Of a DNA stretch of 64,000 nt, positions 32,166 through 42,775 are shown piece by piece. Both the position numbers and the translations under genes were made by a program. The notes under the pieces were generated by a model, which was given only the letters and a program-made list of their open reading frames with translations, made no database searches and was not told the origin of the DNA. Numbering within the stretch: the first letter of the stretch is position 1; every line of letters starts with the position of its first letter. Source of the DNA: Diadophis punctatus similis. Taxonomy: Eukaryota > Chordata > Lepidosauria > Squamata > Dipsadidae. The stretch lies in contig JALIGW010000001.1 of assembly GCA_023053685.1 (NCBI GenBank), positions 57,054,859 to 57,118,858 on the forward strand, in the 5' to 3' direction.

Positions 32166-33784
32166 AAGAACCGCGGAAGTTTCGCATTGCGGGGGGTTGT
32201 GAACAGATCAACCTGCGGATGGCCGAATCTGAGGGAGATGTCCCGGAAGAGATCCTGATGGAGACTCCATTCTGCCGAATCTACCTTGTGTCGGCTGAGC
32301 CAATCCGCGGTCTGATTCGATTCCCCGGAGATGTGTTCCGCTCTGAGGGACAACAAAGAGTTCTCCGCCCAGAAGCCGAGGGCCTTGGCCTCCGCCATCA
32401 GGTCCTGGGACACCGTGCCCCCTTGTCGATTGACGTGGGCTTTCGCCGTCACGTTGTCGGTTAGAAGGAGTACGTGGCGGCCCGTCAGGGAAGACTCGAA
32501 ATCCCGTAGGGCAAGGAATGCTGCCCTCAGCTCGAGGAAGTTGATGCTGAGCTGTGCCTCCGCCGGTGTCCAGGTTCCTTGAGCCACCTGGTCCAAGGAA
32601 TGTCCGCCCCATCCCTGTAAGCTGGCGTCCGTCATCACGGTCACCCTCGGGGGTTCGTTGAAGCAACTCCCCTTGGTAAGGGCCGAAGAGTGCCACCACT
32701 GGAGGGACCGCCGGACGGTTGCTGGGAGGTGCACCTTGGCCGAAGACGTGATGCGTTGAGTTCTCTGAAATGGTAAGAGAAACCATTGAAGGTCTCTGGA
32801 GTGTAGTTGAGCCCAGGGGGTGATATGTATTGCCGAGTTCATCTTGCCCAGAAGGGAGGACAAGAGGTTTATTGGAACCCGGTCGAGGCCCTCAATTCGT
32901 CGCGCGAGGGCCGACAGGCTATCCTGCCGTTCCTGGGACAAATAAATCCTACACTCCAGAGAGTCAATGACTGCCCCTAGATGAGTGATTCTAGTTGCGG
33001 GCGCCAGCTGGCTCTTCTCAAGATTAACTGAGAAGCCATGAAGGCGAAGAGTATCCAGTGTGAGCTGAACATCAGTACTGGTCTGGGAAAGTGATGACCC
33101 TTGGACGAGAATGTCGTCCAGATAACACTGAAGCCTGACGGGGATTGCCCTCAGGTGGGCGGAAAGAGCCGCCAGCAGTTTCGTGAATACCCGGGGCCCG
33201 GAGGAGAGGCCAAATGGAAGGGCCGAATATTGGTAATGCTCCTCCATGTAAGCAAACCGAAGGTACTTCTGGTGGGAGGGTCGGATAGGAACATGGAGAT
33301 ATGCCTCTGTGAGGTCGATGGATGCCATGAAATCCCCCTCCCGGACACTGGAAATAATGGACTGCAAGGTGGTCATTTTAAACTTCTTGTAACACAAGTA
33401 TTTATTGAGACGCTTTAGATCAAGGACAGCTCTCCACCCGCCCGAGGACTTCTCAACGAGGAATAAGATGGAGTAGAAGCCCTGGCCCCGCTGGTCCACC
33501 GGCACTGGTTGAATCGCCTCGATGTCAAGGAGGTGCCGGATGGCGGTCAACATGAGGGACCGCTTCCGGGGGTTAGAGGATCGGGGGCACCTCAGGAAGA
33601 ACCCCGGGGGGGTGGAGATAAAGTCCAGGGCGAGACCCGATGACACGGTCTCGCGAACCCATGCGTCTGTTGTTATGTCCTCCCACCGCCTAGCGAAGAA
33701 GCGTAGGCGGCCCCCAATGGGAGGACCGGGTTCGTCTACTTGTAGCGGCGGAAGGGGCGCCCGCCTGCACCCCGAAAAGGCCAC
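31850..33784 (-). CDS. E2 pol: reverse transcriptase, RNase H and Dam-like domain (644 codons, intact)
   Basis: Starts at ATG 33784 (MAFSGCRRAPLPPL), overlapping the last 49 bases of gag in another frame. RT: IDLTEAYLHVPI (Asp157) and YLDD (221-224). RNase H: TDAS (Asp386), LELRA (Glu418), TDN (Asp443), ADWLSRH (Asp494). A C-terminal methyltransferase-like module follows, about residues 525-610 (VDLFTTPRNAKLPRF, LLYAFPPLPLIPRVI, EVILLAPHWLRRTWF). This module is a known feature of DIRS pols. Residue numbers run exactly 100 below those of E1, so the RT and RNase H have no length changes. The 3' end overlaps the recombinase by about 316 bases. This is the best-preserved pol in the window. Confidence 0.92.
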   Translation of the reverse strand: MAFSGCRRAPLPPLQVDEPGPPIGGRLRFFARRWEDITTDAWVRETVSSGLALDFISTPPGFFLRCPRSSNPRKRSLMLTAIRHLLDIEAIQPVPVDQRGQGFYSILFLVEKSSGGWRAVLDLKRLNKYLCYKKFKMTTLQSIISSVREGDFMASIDLTEAYLHVPIRPSHQKYLRFAYMEEHYQYSALPFGLSSGPRVFTKLLAALSAHLRAIPVRLQCYLDDILVQGSSLSQTSTDVQLTLDTLRLHGFSVNLEKSQLAPATRITHLGAVIDSLECRIYLSQERQDSLSALARRIEGLDRVPINLLSSLLGKMNSAIHITPWAQLHSRDLQWFLLPFQRTQRITSSAKVHLPATVRRSLQWWHSSALTKGSCFNEPPRVTVMTDASLQGWGGHSLDQVAQGTWTPAEAQLSINFLELRAAFLALRDFESSLTGRHVLLLTDNVTAKAHVNRQGGTVSQDLMAEAKALGFWAENSLLSLRAEHISGESNQTADWLSRHKVDSAEWSLHQDLFRDISLRFGHPQVDLFTTPRNAKLPRFFCRYYAHGAEGTDALRCPWPRGLLYAFPPLPLIPRVIRKIISEEAEVILLAPHWLRRTWFADLRSLSISPPWRIPPTASSLSQGSVMHPDPRWYQLTAWHLSGAR

Positions 33785-35578
33785 TTGCTATTTTGGTCGG
33801 ATTTCGACTTGTCTTGGCCCTGGCCTTGCCTTCCCCCCGACTGCTGGCGGTTAGGTGTGTACGCCGGTGGTCGGTAGTTGCGTCTGGGGAAGGAAGATGG
33901 AGCCGAGGAAGAGGGGGTGGCCTTGTTCTGGGCCTTGCGCATGCAGTTGGGGAGCACCTTCCTCTTATCCTTAGATTTCTACAAGATAAGGGTCTAAGGC
34001 CTCAGCAAAAAGAGACTGACCCTTAACAGGGGCGATGGCCAGGTGCCACTTGTGTCTGCAGTCCGCTGGCCAGCTCCGGAGCCAGTGCATGCGACGAGCT
34101 ACAATAGATGACCCCATAGATCGTGCCGCAAATCGGGTGGCCTGCAAGGTGGCATCGGATGTAAATTGCGCGGCAGCTACCAGCTTGTTGATATCCTGCC
34201 TCGCTCTGGAATCGGTAGCCGGTATGTGGTCTTGGAGCGCCTTCAGCCACCAAATCGAGGTCTGGCAAAAGAAGGACGCAGTGGCGGAGGCCCGAATAGC
34301 CCAGGCGGCAGACTGGTGTGCGCGCTGTAGGGCCTGCTCTGTGCAACGGTCCTCTGGACGCAGGAGTTCCTCCGAATCCCCCGGCATCTGGGCCGAGGTA
34401 TACAGGGCCTTGATATGTGGATCGACCGGGGGGACAGGAAGATGCTGCGCCAAGGCCTGGTCGATGTTAAAGAACCGTTTATCCATCGTGGATGGTAGGG
34501 CCCCAGTGGAAGGAGTGGTCCATTGTTTGAGGACGGAATCCACGAATAAACGGGGGGCTGGAATGATCTCCGCTTGGGCGGTGGTCTCCTCGAACAGTGG
34601 GTCCTCTGCCTCTTCCTCCGTGGGCTTGACCGCCGCGGAGGTTACCTTGGCCGCTGACTTGGCCTTATGGAGGAGGGACTTAAATAAGGAGGGGTTAAAG
34701 AGGCCTGTGGTGACCGGGGCCTCGTGGGCCATGTCCTCATCAGCTGATAGATCCATGTCCTGCGCCAGGTCATCCGGGTCACGCAAGGAGATGGGTGAAC
34801 CCTGCAGGTCATCATCGCCACCTCCCCCATTGGGTCCTGGATCAGCGACCGGAGCTGGGCGGGAGCGCGGTGGAGTGGCTTGGGGTGGGTCAGCTGGAGG
34901 AGCAATGGCAGTGGCCTGCTTCAGGCCTGCCTCAATACCTGCCTGGATGGCAAAACGAATCATGGCCTGCACCTCCGGGCTCTGGAACTGGGCCGTGGCC
35001 GATGGTGAAGGTGAAGCCACGGTGGGTGCACTGGCTGGCCTAGGGTCCTCCCAGATGTCCCCCTCCTCCAGGCAGAGGTTGGGGTTATCAAGGGAATAAG
35101 CTCCAGAAGATTGCCTGGAGCGATTGGGAGGAGGGATGGGCGGGGCCTTAGCTGGGGGTGGACCTGACGTTGAGGAGCAGGCCGACCCTGGAGATTTGGC
35201 CTTATCACGGCCCTTGTCCCGTTGGCCTGAAGTTGAGGAGGAGGCTGACCCTGGAGACTTGGCCTTATCCTGGCCCTTGTCACGCTGGCCCCCTTCCTTT
35301 TGCGCAGCGCTGCGCTTCTCCCCGTCCTTGTGGGCGATTTTACTGCCCTTATCTGAGGCCTGGGGCCTCACGGGGGAGCGCTCCCTGCTGCGCTGTTGCC
35401 GGAGGGGTGAACGGTCCCTGCTCGAAGAGCTCCTGGCTGCCCCCTCCGAAGCTCGAGGCTCCCGGCTCGGCTGGGCCTTAGATCGGCCCGATTTCACCGA
35501 CTTTTCCGCCATTGTGCTGGTCGAGGAAGGCTCGGCTATTGCTGACGCGCCGAGGCTCGATGCAAGTAGGCGGAGCAA
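33736..35578 (-). pseudogene. E2 Gag-like ORF1, frameshifted near the C-terminus
   Basis: The frame is open from 35578, but similarity with E1 starts at an internal ATG near 35512 (MAEKSVKSGRSKAQ versus MAEKVQRSGKAK), the likelier start. N-terminal half: Ser/Pro/Arg/Lys-rich, with a tandem repeat of QRDKGQDKAKSPGSA and QRDKGRDKAKSPGSA. Then an acidic stretch and the conserved region (SATASFFCQTS, FTSDATLQATRF, RMHWLRSWP). The frame stops at 33971 after LVEI. The basic tail (RRNYRPPAYTPN ... RGAGGRPFRRYK) continues in another frame to 33736. One extra T near 33977 accounts for the shift relative to E1. No zinc knuckle. RNA/DNA packaging role inferred from position. Confidence 0.85.
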
Positions 35579-36198
35579 GGAGCGGAGACGGAGTGCTGTC
35601 GGATGTGCGGCTGGCTCGGTCGGCTGGAAGGGACTGCGGCTGCGCGCACAACGAAGAGGCGCGTGGGCGGGGCTTCCGATCCCGGCGGCAATTCGATCGA
35701 CCGTTGGAGGCTGAGGCGAATTTCAATGCAGGCCCCAATTCGCGCCAAATCCCTAGCCGCTGAAGGCCAAGCCGCTGCGGGCGCCGATGAATCCCAAGCC
35801 CAAGCACAAGGGCCGACGTCGGGCGAGGAGAGGAGGCAGTAATCGCTCAAGCGGCAAGCTTCTGCGATTATCTGTCGATCTCCAGACGGAAGCCTCTCTC
35901 TCCAAACGCGGTAGTGACACAGGTCACCCTGGTCTCCAGTCGCTCAAGCGCTTGGCTTCTGCGACGATTAGTCAATTTGGAGAAACCAGGCCGCAGGGAT
36001 CAATGGCAGGGCACCCCCCCACATGAGGCCCGAAGGCCGGTGGACAGGCCGAACCCAAAAAACCCCCAAGGTCACTCTGAGTGACAGGAGCTGGGAAGTC
36101 AGCACTCACGAATCAGATGATGAAATACAGATGTAGTTTGACAGTTGATAGATAAGCAGTGGGAATACACAAGTCCTTTTGACTGTCGACTGAGTCGA
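35579..36198 (-). other. E2 leader region between gag and right ITR
   Basis: Non-coding, about 0.6 kb, with two CAAGCGCTTGGCTTCTGCGA / GCGGCAAGCTTCTGCGATTA-like direct repeats at 35845-35870 and 35940-35965. Would form the transcript leader. Confidence 0.5.
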
Positions 36199-36301
36199 AA
36201 GAGGGGAATAGCAATGGAGGGCAGCTTTTTATATGATAGCAGACTCAGTCCTGATAGGCTGTGGAATGTGTCATCCCAATTCTTTGAGGCTAGCTCCACC
36301 C
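36199..36301. repeat. E2 right inverted terminal repeat
   Basis: Partner of 30503-30606. On the minus strand it carries CATATAAAAAG (36225-36235), a TATA-like box placed as in E1. Confidence 0.9.
36226..36234 (-). promoter_or_regulatory. TATA-like box of E2 promoter
   Basis: ATATAAAAA on the minus strand within the right ITR, at the same place in the element as the E1 box. Confidence 0.5.
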
Positions 36302-36312
36302 ACTAAGGAGAA

Positions 36313-37589
36313 CAATTTGTTTTCTATAATAATATAAAAGAAAACCTCTGGGCCAAGAGGATGGGATCTGAGTCTTTTATAATAATGTGCCAGTAATACT
36401 GGCACAAATCACTGGGTGGTCACTTTTCCAGGTTACAGAATGCAGTGATTAGAAATGCCTCTCTTTGTGTGGCTGCAGAGAAGGACCCAGATGAAGTTAA
36501 GGCCTGGTGCAGTTCAACAATTGGCAGAAGTCTGTGGCATCCCCAGGGAGGAAGCCGAGGCTACAAAGCAAAGCTCCACACTGTACTGCTTCCTGCTGAA
36601 TAGCCCGCTGTATCATACTTTTTTGTCTTAATCTCTCAACAATTTCCAGACTTCATGCCTAATTCTCCTAAAATTGATACAAAGCAGAACCCTGGATAAA
36701 AAATTATTTTAGACCTGTGATGGTAACTAGAATTTTGGTGATCCTTCCAAGCGTTTTTTATACCTGGCCAGGAAAATGCACAACTAGTCCAGATCTGTAG
36801 ATGTGGGTCGCTTGGTGGGGTGGCTTGGGCTTGAGTGATCAATCTGAATGTTCTTAGGAACATTCAACTTCTCTTCCTCCTTGTTCTTTTTATTTCACAA
36901 ATTGTTTCTGGATTGGTTAAGTTAATTAAATATTCCCCATTGCGGTGGATAAATCATGATGACACATGGACAATCCTAGTTTATACTGTACTGGAAAATA
37001 AATAGCCAGCTGCAGGCAAATCCTATATGGCATGCAATCTTTTGCATCGCAAAATAAATTATAATGTATCATCATCAAAGAAGAGAGAAAGAAACCAGGG
37101 TTGCCTGAAATAAACATATACTCATTTATGGGTATGGATATAGTTTTTATATATATAAAAAAATCTGTGTAAATAGAAATGCAATACATGCTTGCACAAT
37201 GGGGAAGGCTGTGAATAAGTGACCTATGTGCTGCATCAGTTTTCTGCCCAAGTTTAGATTCAAAAGCGGGTACACTTTATCAGAAAAATAATTGTAATAA
37301 GCCTCTGCTAGGCTTAAGGTACTCAAGATAGTAACCCCACTCAAACTCCAAATATCATGCTTTATCATCATGTTCCATGCAGTTTTAGTGGCCAAAACAA
37401 TCACCCATTAAGAAAACAAATCTTTATTAATAGAATAACCAGTTTAGTTAATCAGAGGAATGTAGTGTTGAATGAGATCCTATTAAAAATGGAAAAATGT
37501 GGACTATACTCTCATTAGATGGCTACAGAACTGGTTGAACAATCTAACCACTGTGTATAGTTCATCTGCTCCTTCAGTTCATCCATGTC
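36313..37589. other. Intergenic sequence, nothing recognised
   Basis: AT-rich. No exon with splice signals and no clear repeat. Confidence 0.4.
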
Positions 37590-37600
37590 TATCAAATTTT

Positions 37601-37866
37601 ATTTTTATTTATTTATTTATTTTATTTGTCAAAACATATACAAGATAACAGGTATGGTATAAACATAAACAAAAGCACAGTAGGTATAGGTAAATTTGGA
37701 CAATAGGACAATAGGACAGGGACGGTAGGCACGATGGTGCGCTTATGCACACCCCTTACAGACCTCTTAGGAATGGGGTGAGGTTGACTGTAGACAGTCT
37801 AAGGTTAAAGTTTTTGGAGTTTGGGGAAGAAACCACAGAGTCAGGTAATGCATTCCAGGCATTATT
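37601..37866 (-). mobile_element. 5'-truncated CR1/L2-type LINE 3' end, minus strand
   Basis: Starts with (TTTA)n at the left and reads the family 3' UTR and coding tail in reverse (GACCTCTTAGGAATGGGGTG). Flanked by an imperfect 11-bp duplication TATCAAATTTT / TATCAGATTTT (37590-37600, 37867-37877). Confidence 0.85.
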
Positions 37867-37877
37867 TATCAGATTTT

Positions 37878-39504
37878 TTTAAATTTACAATTTTCACAAC
37901 TACTATCAAATATCCCAAAAGGTTATTTTGTCCCATTTAGTTCAAATGGTTGCTTTAGATTTAAAGCATTACTTTCATGTCTGTCCCTTAGTCGTGTCTT
38001 ATTTCTTTTTGGCAAGCACCGATCTTATATTTGAGTTTTCCCACTACAGTTGAAATTTCCAGATATATCGTTTGTAATTTATTTACTATTCTGCACAGGG
38101 CTTCCCAATTGTACGGACTTGCTCCTTAGTATTGTGGTTGGTAATCTCCAAAAATGAACATTTACAACAAGGCATCTTTTATATTTAATTTGTTTTGTTC
38201 ATTTAATACAAAAAAAAGAGTATCTACACAGAGAATGGAAGTATGTGTGTGGGTGTGTGGGAGTCTTCAAAACAATCTTATCCAGGTAATTAAAAGAGAG
38301 AGATTAACTTGTATAACTTAATTACTGAAGCAAATTTTCAGTCATTTGCTGATATACTACTATCTAAAATTCCTCACTATAGAACAGATGGCACTCCAGC
38401 AAGATACAACTATATGTGAGCAAAGAGATGAGGTATGAGTAATTATGGCATTTAGAGATGATATGTGTAGATGTATACAAGCCTAATTGGAATGCAATGC
38501 TTCATATTCACACTTTCCCCTATCAAGAAACTTGCCAGGTTATCACACTGGATATTTTCTCCTATTATTCTAATTTTTTGCATTCTTGCCTGATGATTTT
38601 TTTTCCAAATGGACCAATGGGATTAGTGAGATAAATAACTGCTTATAAACATGAAAATATCACTCCAAAAAGATACCTGATGTTCACATGACTCACAATT
38701 TTGTTACACCTTCAACAAAGAAAATCTGAGGTCCATCTTTCCAATAAAAAGCCACTTCATTCAGATCTCCAGCAAAGCAACGTATTTTCAAAGATCCACC
38801 CAGGCTTAATAACTACTATTATGGAGGAATTGAACAGATACCTCTTCTCTTCGCTTTAGTTCTCCACTTCAATATTATGATGTGAATTATGTATGTTAAC
38901 CTGCCAATGCCATAATTAGCACTGCTTCTAATTTGTTGAAACCGTCTTGCTAAATTCAGTATGCATCAGATCTTTTCAGGCAACCAAGAGCCGTTTATTT
39001 TCTGAACTCATTGGTGAAATCTGAGGGGAATATAAGAAAAATCTCCAGGCTGCAATTAAGTATTGGCAGTCTTAAGTGACTTCTAATAATCATTCTAAAG
39101 TCATCAATGCAAGATACAGTAAAAAAAAAGTATCTGACAGAATATTTTTAACATGGGATTTTATTTTATCAATGGTTAGATAATAAAGGTAGAAATTAGA
39201 AGTTGGAAGAATACTATTATGTCCAAGTAAAGAATATTATTACTACTATTATTATGTATATGTAAAATGACTCAGACAATACACTGTTTACTAAATACTT
39301 ATATATATTAAAGAAAAATGTATAAATAAAAATTAAAAAAATATGTATCCAAGCTTGTTGGTTGGTGTGGGAATTGCAGGCTTAACTTGATGGGTTTATA
39401 TAATCTGAGCCACTGTGACTCTTCTTATGTTCTTAGAGTGGACAGTATTAATCCAGCTAAACTAACAAAAAGCCGCTTCCTACAATTGCAAGTCTAAATA
39501 CTAT
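37878..39504. other. Intergenic sequence, nothing recognised
   Basis: About 1.6 kb, AT-rich. No convincing exon or repeat. Confidence 0.4.
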
Positions 39505-39834
39505 CAGGGGTGAAATTCAGCAGGTTCTGACAGGTTCTGGAGAACCGGTAGCGGAAATTTTGAGTAGTTCGGAGAACTGGCAAATACCACCTCTGGCTGA
39601 CCCCAGAGTGGGGTAGGAATGGAGATTTTGCAATATCCTTCCCCCAGGAGTGGGGGGGGGGAATGGGGATTTTGCAGTATCCTTCCCCCAGGAGTGGGGA
39701 GGGAATGGAGATTTTACAATATCCTTCCCCCAAAAGTGGGGAGGGAATGGAGATTTTACAATATCCTTCCCCTGCCACGCCCACCAAGCCACGCCCACAG
39801 AACCAGTAGGGAAAAATTTTGAATTTCACCCCTG
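39505..39834. mobile_element. hAT-like MITE (family D) with internal 35-bp minisatellite
   Basis: The ends are inverted copies (CAGGGGTGAAATTCAGCAGG and GAATTTCACCCCTG). Sub-terminal GGTTCTGGAGAACCGG and AGCCACGCCCACAGAACC blocks are shared with 49597-49799. The interior (about 39605-39770) has about four tandem units of GGAATGGAGATTTTGCAATA plus TCCTTCCCCCAGGAGTGGG. The copy at 49597 has one such unit. The flanking duplication is not clear. Confidence 0.8.
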
Positions 39835-41119
39835 CTATCTATCTTTGGCTAGTGATCAGCCTCTTTTTCTCTAACAGGAAATTTTAAATGGCAGGGAATT
39901 CTGCCTCTGACATTTGTTCATATGTCTCCCAACACCCTTTCTTATGAAATTGACAAGGTTCTTCTGCAGCAGGGAGGAGAGCAAAATGCCTTCTTTTTTT
40001 CACTTCACTTGCTAAATTATTCCCAGTGTGTTAAACAATGTAATTAAGCATACATGCTCACATGCTAAAAGTTCTTTCTGTTCTTCATCAAGTGGGAGTG
40101 AAAAGAAAGATTGGGCATGTGTCAGCCCCGGTCTTCAAGCTCTGTTAGTTTTAATTTGGGCTGTGGAATTAGTCATCAGTTTTGCTGGGACTGCATTAGG
40201 AGAAATAGATCTTTGCATGCAGGGACTTGAGCTCTGTTGCAAATGAGTATTTGTTAAGGGGAAACCATTCTCTTGTCATGTTATGCTACATTACATAAGA
40301 TTTATATCCGTTGTAGGAGAAATGGGACCAGGAAAAGAATATTAATTCTTAGTGTCAGTGGAAGCTTATTTTGGAATGCCATCCAATTTCATCTTTAAGA
40401 AGGAGCTGCTTTCCTTATTTAAGTCAATGTAGAAAGCAATTAATCAATTCATGGAAAATGTACCTTTGTGGCAGAGAGCTAGTGCAAGACGCAAAATCAG
40501 TCTGCAAAGAATCCAGGTCTAAATGTGTTGTTTAAGGTGTGCAACCATCTGGTTAATGGGATGAGGGCTTAAAGAAGGGCTTAAAGAAATTCTGGGGGTG
40601 TGAATGCTCAGCTACATAAGTTGGTGAAGTTGAAGTTGGTGTGAATGCTCAGCTACATAAAGCAATCTTATATAGATCCATTATTTTAGTCAGGTTCAGA
40701 ATTCATTTTCATCCAATCAGATGGTGCCCAGTTAATTATCCCGGTGGTTTTACTTTTATTGGGCAAAGCATTTGTAGGCAGAAGCAAGTGGATTGAAAAT
40801 CCAGATTTTATTTTCATGTGCAGGAAAGCCTGCTTGTAACAGATCCAATTTGGCATGCACATCATTCAATCATGGACTGCACACTTTCATAGCCAAGCTG
40901 CTCCTATCAGATCATGATCTTTAGCAGGGTATTTAATCAACTTGATCTGCAGAGAATAGGAAGAAGGACTCCTCTGAAGTGTACATGTGCTTTACCTGTG
41001 AAAGTTGGCAGGAGACTGGGAAAATAATAAGAATTTAGACAGAAATAATAACAGATAACAAGAAGATTTAATCATAGCTTATCTCATAAATGGCAGTTCA
41101 GTCCTGCTTGGGGGTGGGG
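39835..41119. other. Intergenic sequence upstream of the calpain exons
   Basis: No exon seen. A local direct repeat of GTGTGAATGCTCAGCTACATAA lies at about 40598-40619 and 40639-40660. The 5' end or promoter of the calpain gene could be here or further left, but I see no CpG island. Confidence 0.4.
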
Positions 41120-41310
41120 GAACAGGAAGAAGAGACCAATGGAACAGCTTGCCTTTAGAAGTTGTGGGTGCTCCATCACTGGAGGCTTTCAAAAAAAGAC
41201 TGGACAGCCATTTTTCTGGAATAATATAGGGTCTCCTGCTCGAGCAGATAATTGGACTAGAAGACCTCCAAGGTCCCTTCCAACTCTATTCTTCTATGTT
41301 CTAGATTCAA
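41120..41310 (+). mobile_element. CR1 LINE 3' end
   Basis: Encodes a degenerate CR1 C-terminus (VVGAPSLEAFKKRLDSHFSG, end near 41230). It is followed by the CR1 3' UTR (GGGTCTCCTGCTCGAGCAG, CCTCCAAGGTCCCTTCCAAC) and an ATTCTTCTATGTTCT tail typical of CR1 octamer ends. Confidence 0.88.
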
Positions 41311-41768
41311 AATGTTCCAACAGACTCTGCTTGAATTAATTCACTAATAAATTAGAGATGGAGATCCTTATCATTTCCAAAAGTATGTGCTTTAATCCTA
41401 ATGTGAGTATTAACTAACCTTATGGAATCTGGACAATTTTGCTTCTTTGACTGTGTAAAGGACTTGACACCATCCCCTAAAATTGTTAAATGCAACTCTG
41501 AGGTCCCCCAATGTCACCAATCCTTGAGTTAAATTCCTAATCAGTCATAAGGAAACTAAATTCTAGAAAAAGTGCCCACTGTTGATTTTTTCTGATTTGA
41601 ATATTAATTGCTCTTACATTTCTCTGCATAAGATTACTGCACATTTCAGATAAACCTAGGTCCTCTTGATTTGGTGATATAGGAGTGAGCTTTTTCCCCA
41701 CAGTGAATTCCAGTTCTTAGATTTGTCAACTAATGAAATTCTTCTCCATTTCCCTTTTCTCATTAAAG
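41311..41768. other. Sequence just upstream of the first visible calpain exon
   Basis: No repeat recognised. The last 30 bases form a pyrimidine-rich tract ending in TTAAAG, read as a splice acceptor for the exon at 41769. Confidence 0.45.
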
Positions 41769-41990
41769 GAAATAGACAAGAACCTGCTTCTCAAGCAAAA
41801 TCAAGCAACTGAAGGAAGCCCAGCTTTCCCTTTGCAATTTAACAACCAGGACTTTGTTAAACTGCAAAACTACTGCCTGCATTGGGGCCTACTTTTTGAA
41901 GATGACACATTCCCAGCAAATAGTTATTCCATTGGACTTAGTTTGTTTCCACAAGAGAAACTGAGAAAAGTGCAGTGGTTGAGACCAAAC
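41769..41990 (+). CDS. CAPN13: Calpain (CAPN13-like), N-terminal coding exon
   Basis: 222 bp, 74 codons, ending in phase 0 at a consensus donor GTGAGT (41991). The polypeptide contains FNNQDFVKLQNYCL, LLFEDDTFPAN and a C-terminal QWLRPN. These are the calpain N-terminal region just before the protease core, where related calpains have the FPA and W-R-P signatures. The acceptor CTTTTCTCATTAAAG follows a pyrimidine tract. Alternatively the in-frame ATG at 41733 could start the protein with twelve further codons (MKFFSISLFSLK), but the tract argues for splicing. The open frame past 41990 to 42110 is intronic. CAPN13 is my best assignment from residues shared in all four exons; CAPN14 is the alternative. 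Intron to the next exon is 10.3 kb. Confidence 0.75.
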
Positions 41991-42592
41991 GTGAGTAGTA
42001 ATAAAACTTGTGCCCTTGGAGTATCTGTATATGTTTATAGTATATATGGGAATTATCTACTTGGCATAACATCCACTTCTAGGTTCTTGTTGTACAGAAA
42101 ATACAGATGATAAGTACCTTCACAACCCAAACTAAATCCAACCTACCTCTGTTCTACCTTAAAATACATCTTCTTGCCTTCCCTCTTATAATAGGTGCAA
42201 ATTCTGCTGTCTTCTTCCTGTCAGTTGCTCATTGAATTAAGGCCAAAGTGCTTTATTTGATGTCAGCCTTCCAAGGGAAGAGCTTAGTTCCCAACTTTTT
42301 TAGCCCATGGAACAGAATTAGAAAGACAAACCAAATTCTAAAGAGTATTTCTCTAATCCAGCAATTAGCAGCTTGATACCTACCAAATATTTTGGATTAA
42401 TTTATCATTGGCTACGTAGCCTGGGACCGTTAGGAACTGCATTCCTTACTTTCTGATCAATCTAACCCATTCTAACCTTTTTTCAATAGCCAAACTAGTT
42501 TCACTTAAATCCATCTTCACCTCAGTAATAAATTGCCCAGTTAAATATCCAAGTCTGAACTGCTCCTATGACCTGCTCTGAATAGCCTATAT
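41991..42592. other. Calpain intron, start
   Basis: Non-coding, no repeat recognised up to the MITE at 42593. Confidence 0.5.
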
Positions 42593-42767
42593 CAGTAGTG
42601 GGTTCCACTTACCTTTGCTACTGGTTCGAGAATGGGAATGCGTGGGCGCTTTGCACACAATGCTTCTGTGCAGAGCATTTTTGATGACGTCCAGATGGGT
42701 GGGCAGAACCTCCCGCCACCGCTACCGGTTCACCGAACCAATGCGAACCAGTAGCAACCCACCACTG
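42593..42767. mobile_element. hAT-like MITE (family C), 175 bp
   Basis: Ends CAGTAGTGGGTTC and AACCCACCACTG are inverted. Interior has GCTACCGGTTCACCGAACC. GCCTATAT (42585-42592) and GCCTATAG (42768-42775) form a 7-of-8 duplication. Confidence 0.82.
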
Positions 42768-42775
42768 GCCTATAG

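Larger units (their letters stand above)
30467..36312 (-). mobile_element. DIRS-type tyrosine-recombinase retrotransposon E2
   Basis: A second DIRS element, 5.85 kb, in the same minus-strand orientation as E1 and with the same gene order, but a clearly different lineage: proteins align throughout with many substitutions, and the ITRs share only their outer GGGTGGAGCTAGCC core. The left ITR (30503-30606) and right ITR (36199-36301) differ by one substitution and a small indel. The ICR lies at 30673-30767. Pol is open. Gag has a 1-nt frameshift near its end and the recombinase one in-frame TGA. Borders are ambiguous by a few bases, and I see no target duplication. Confidence 0.92.

Noticed and set aside
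34035..35099. 354-residue + strand frame in E2
   Set aside because: Antisense shadow of Gag in GC-rich sequence; composition follows the opposite strand.
41991..42110. Extension of the calpain exon to the stop at 42110
   Set aside because: A consensus donor GTGAGT at 41991 and phase agreement with the next exon show that this is intron.
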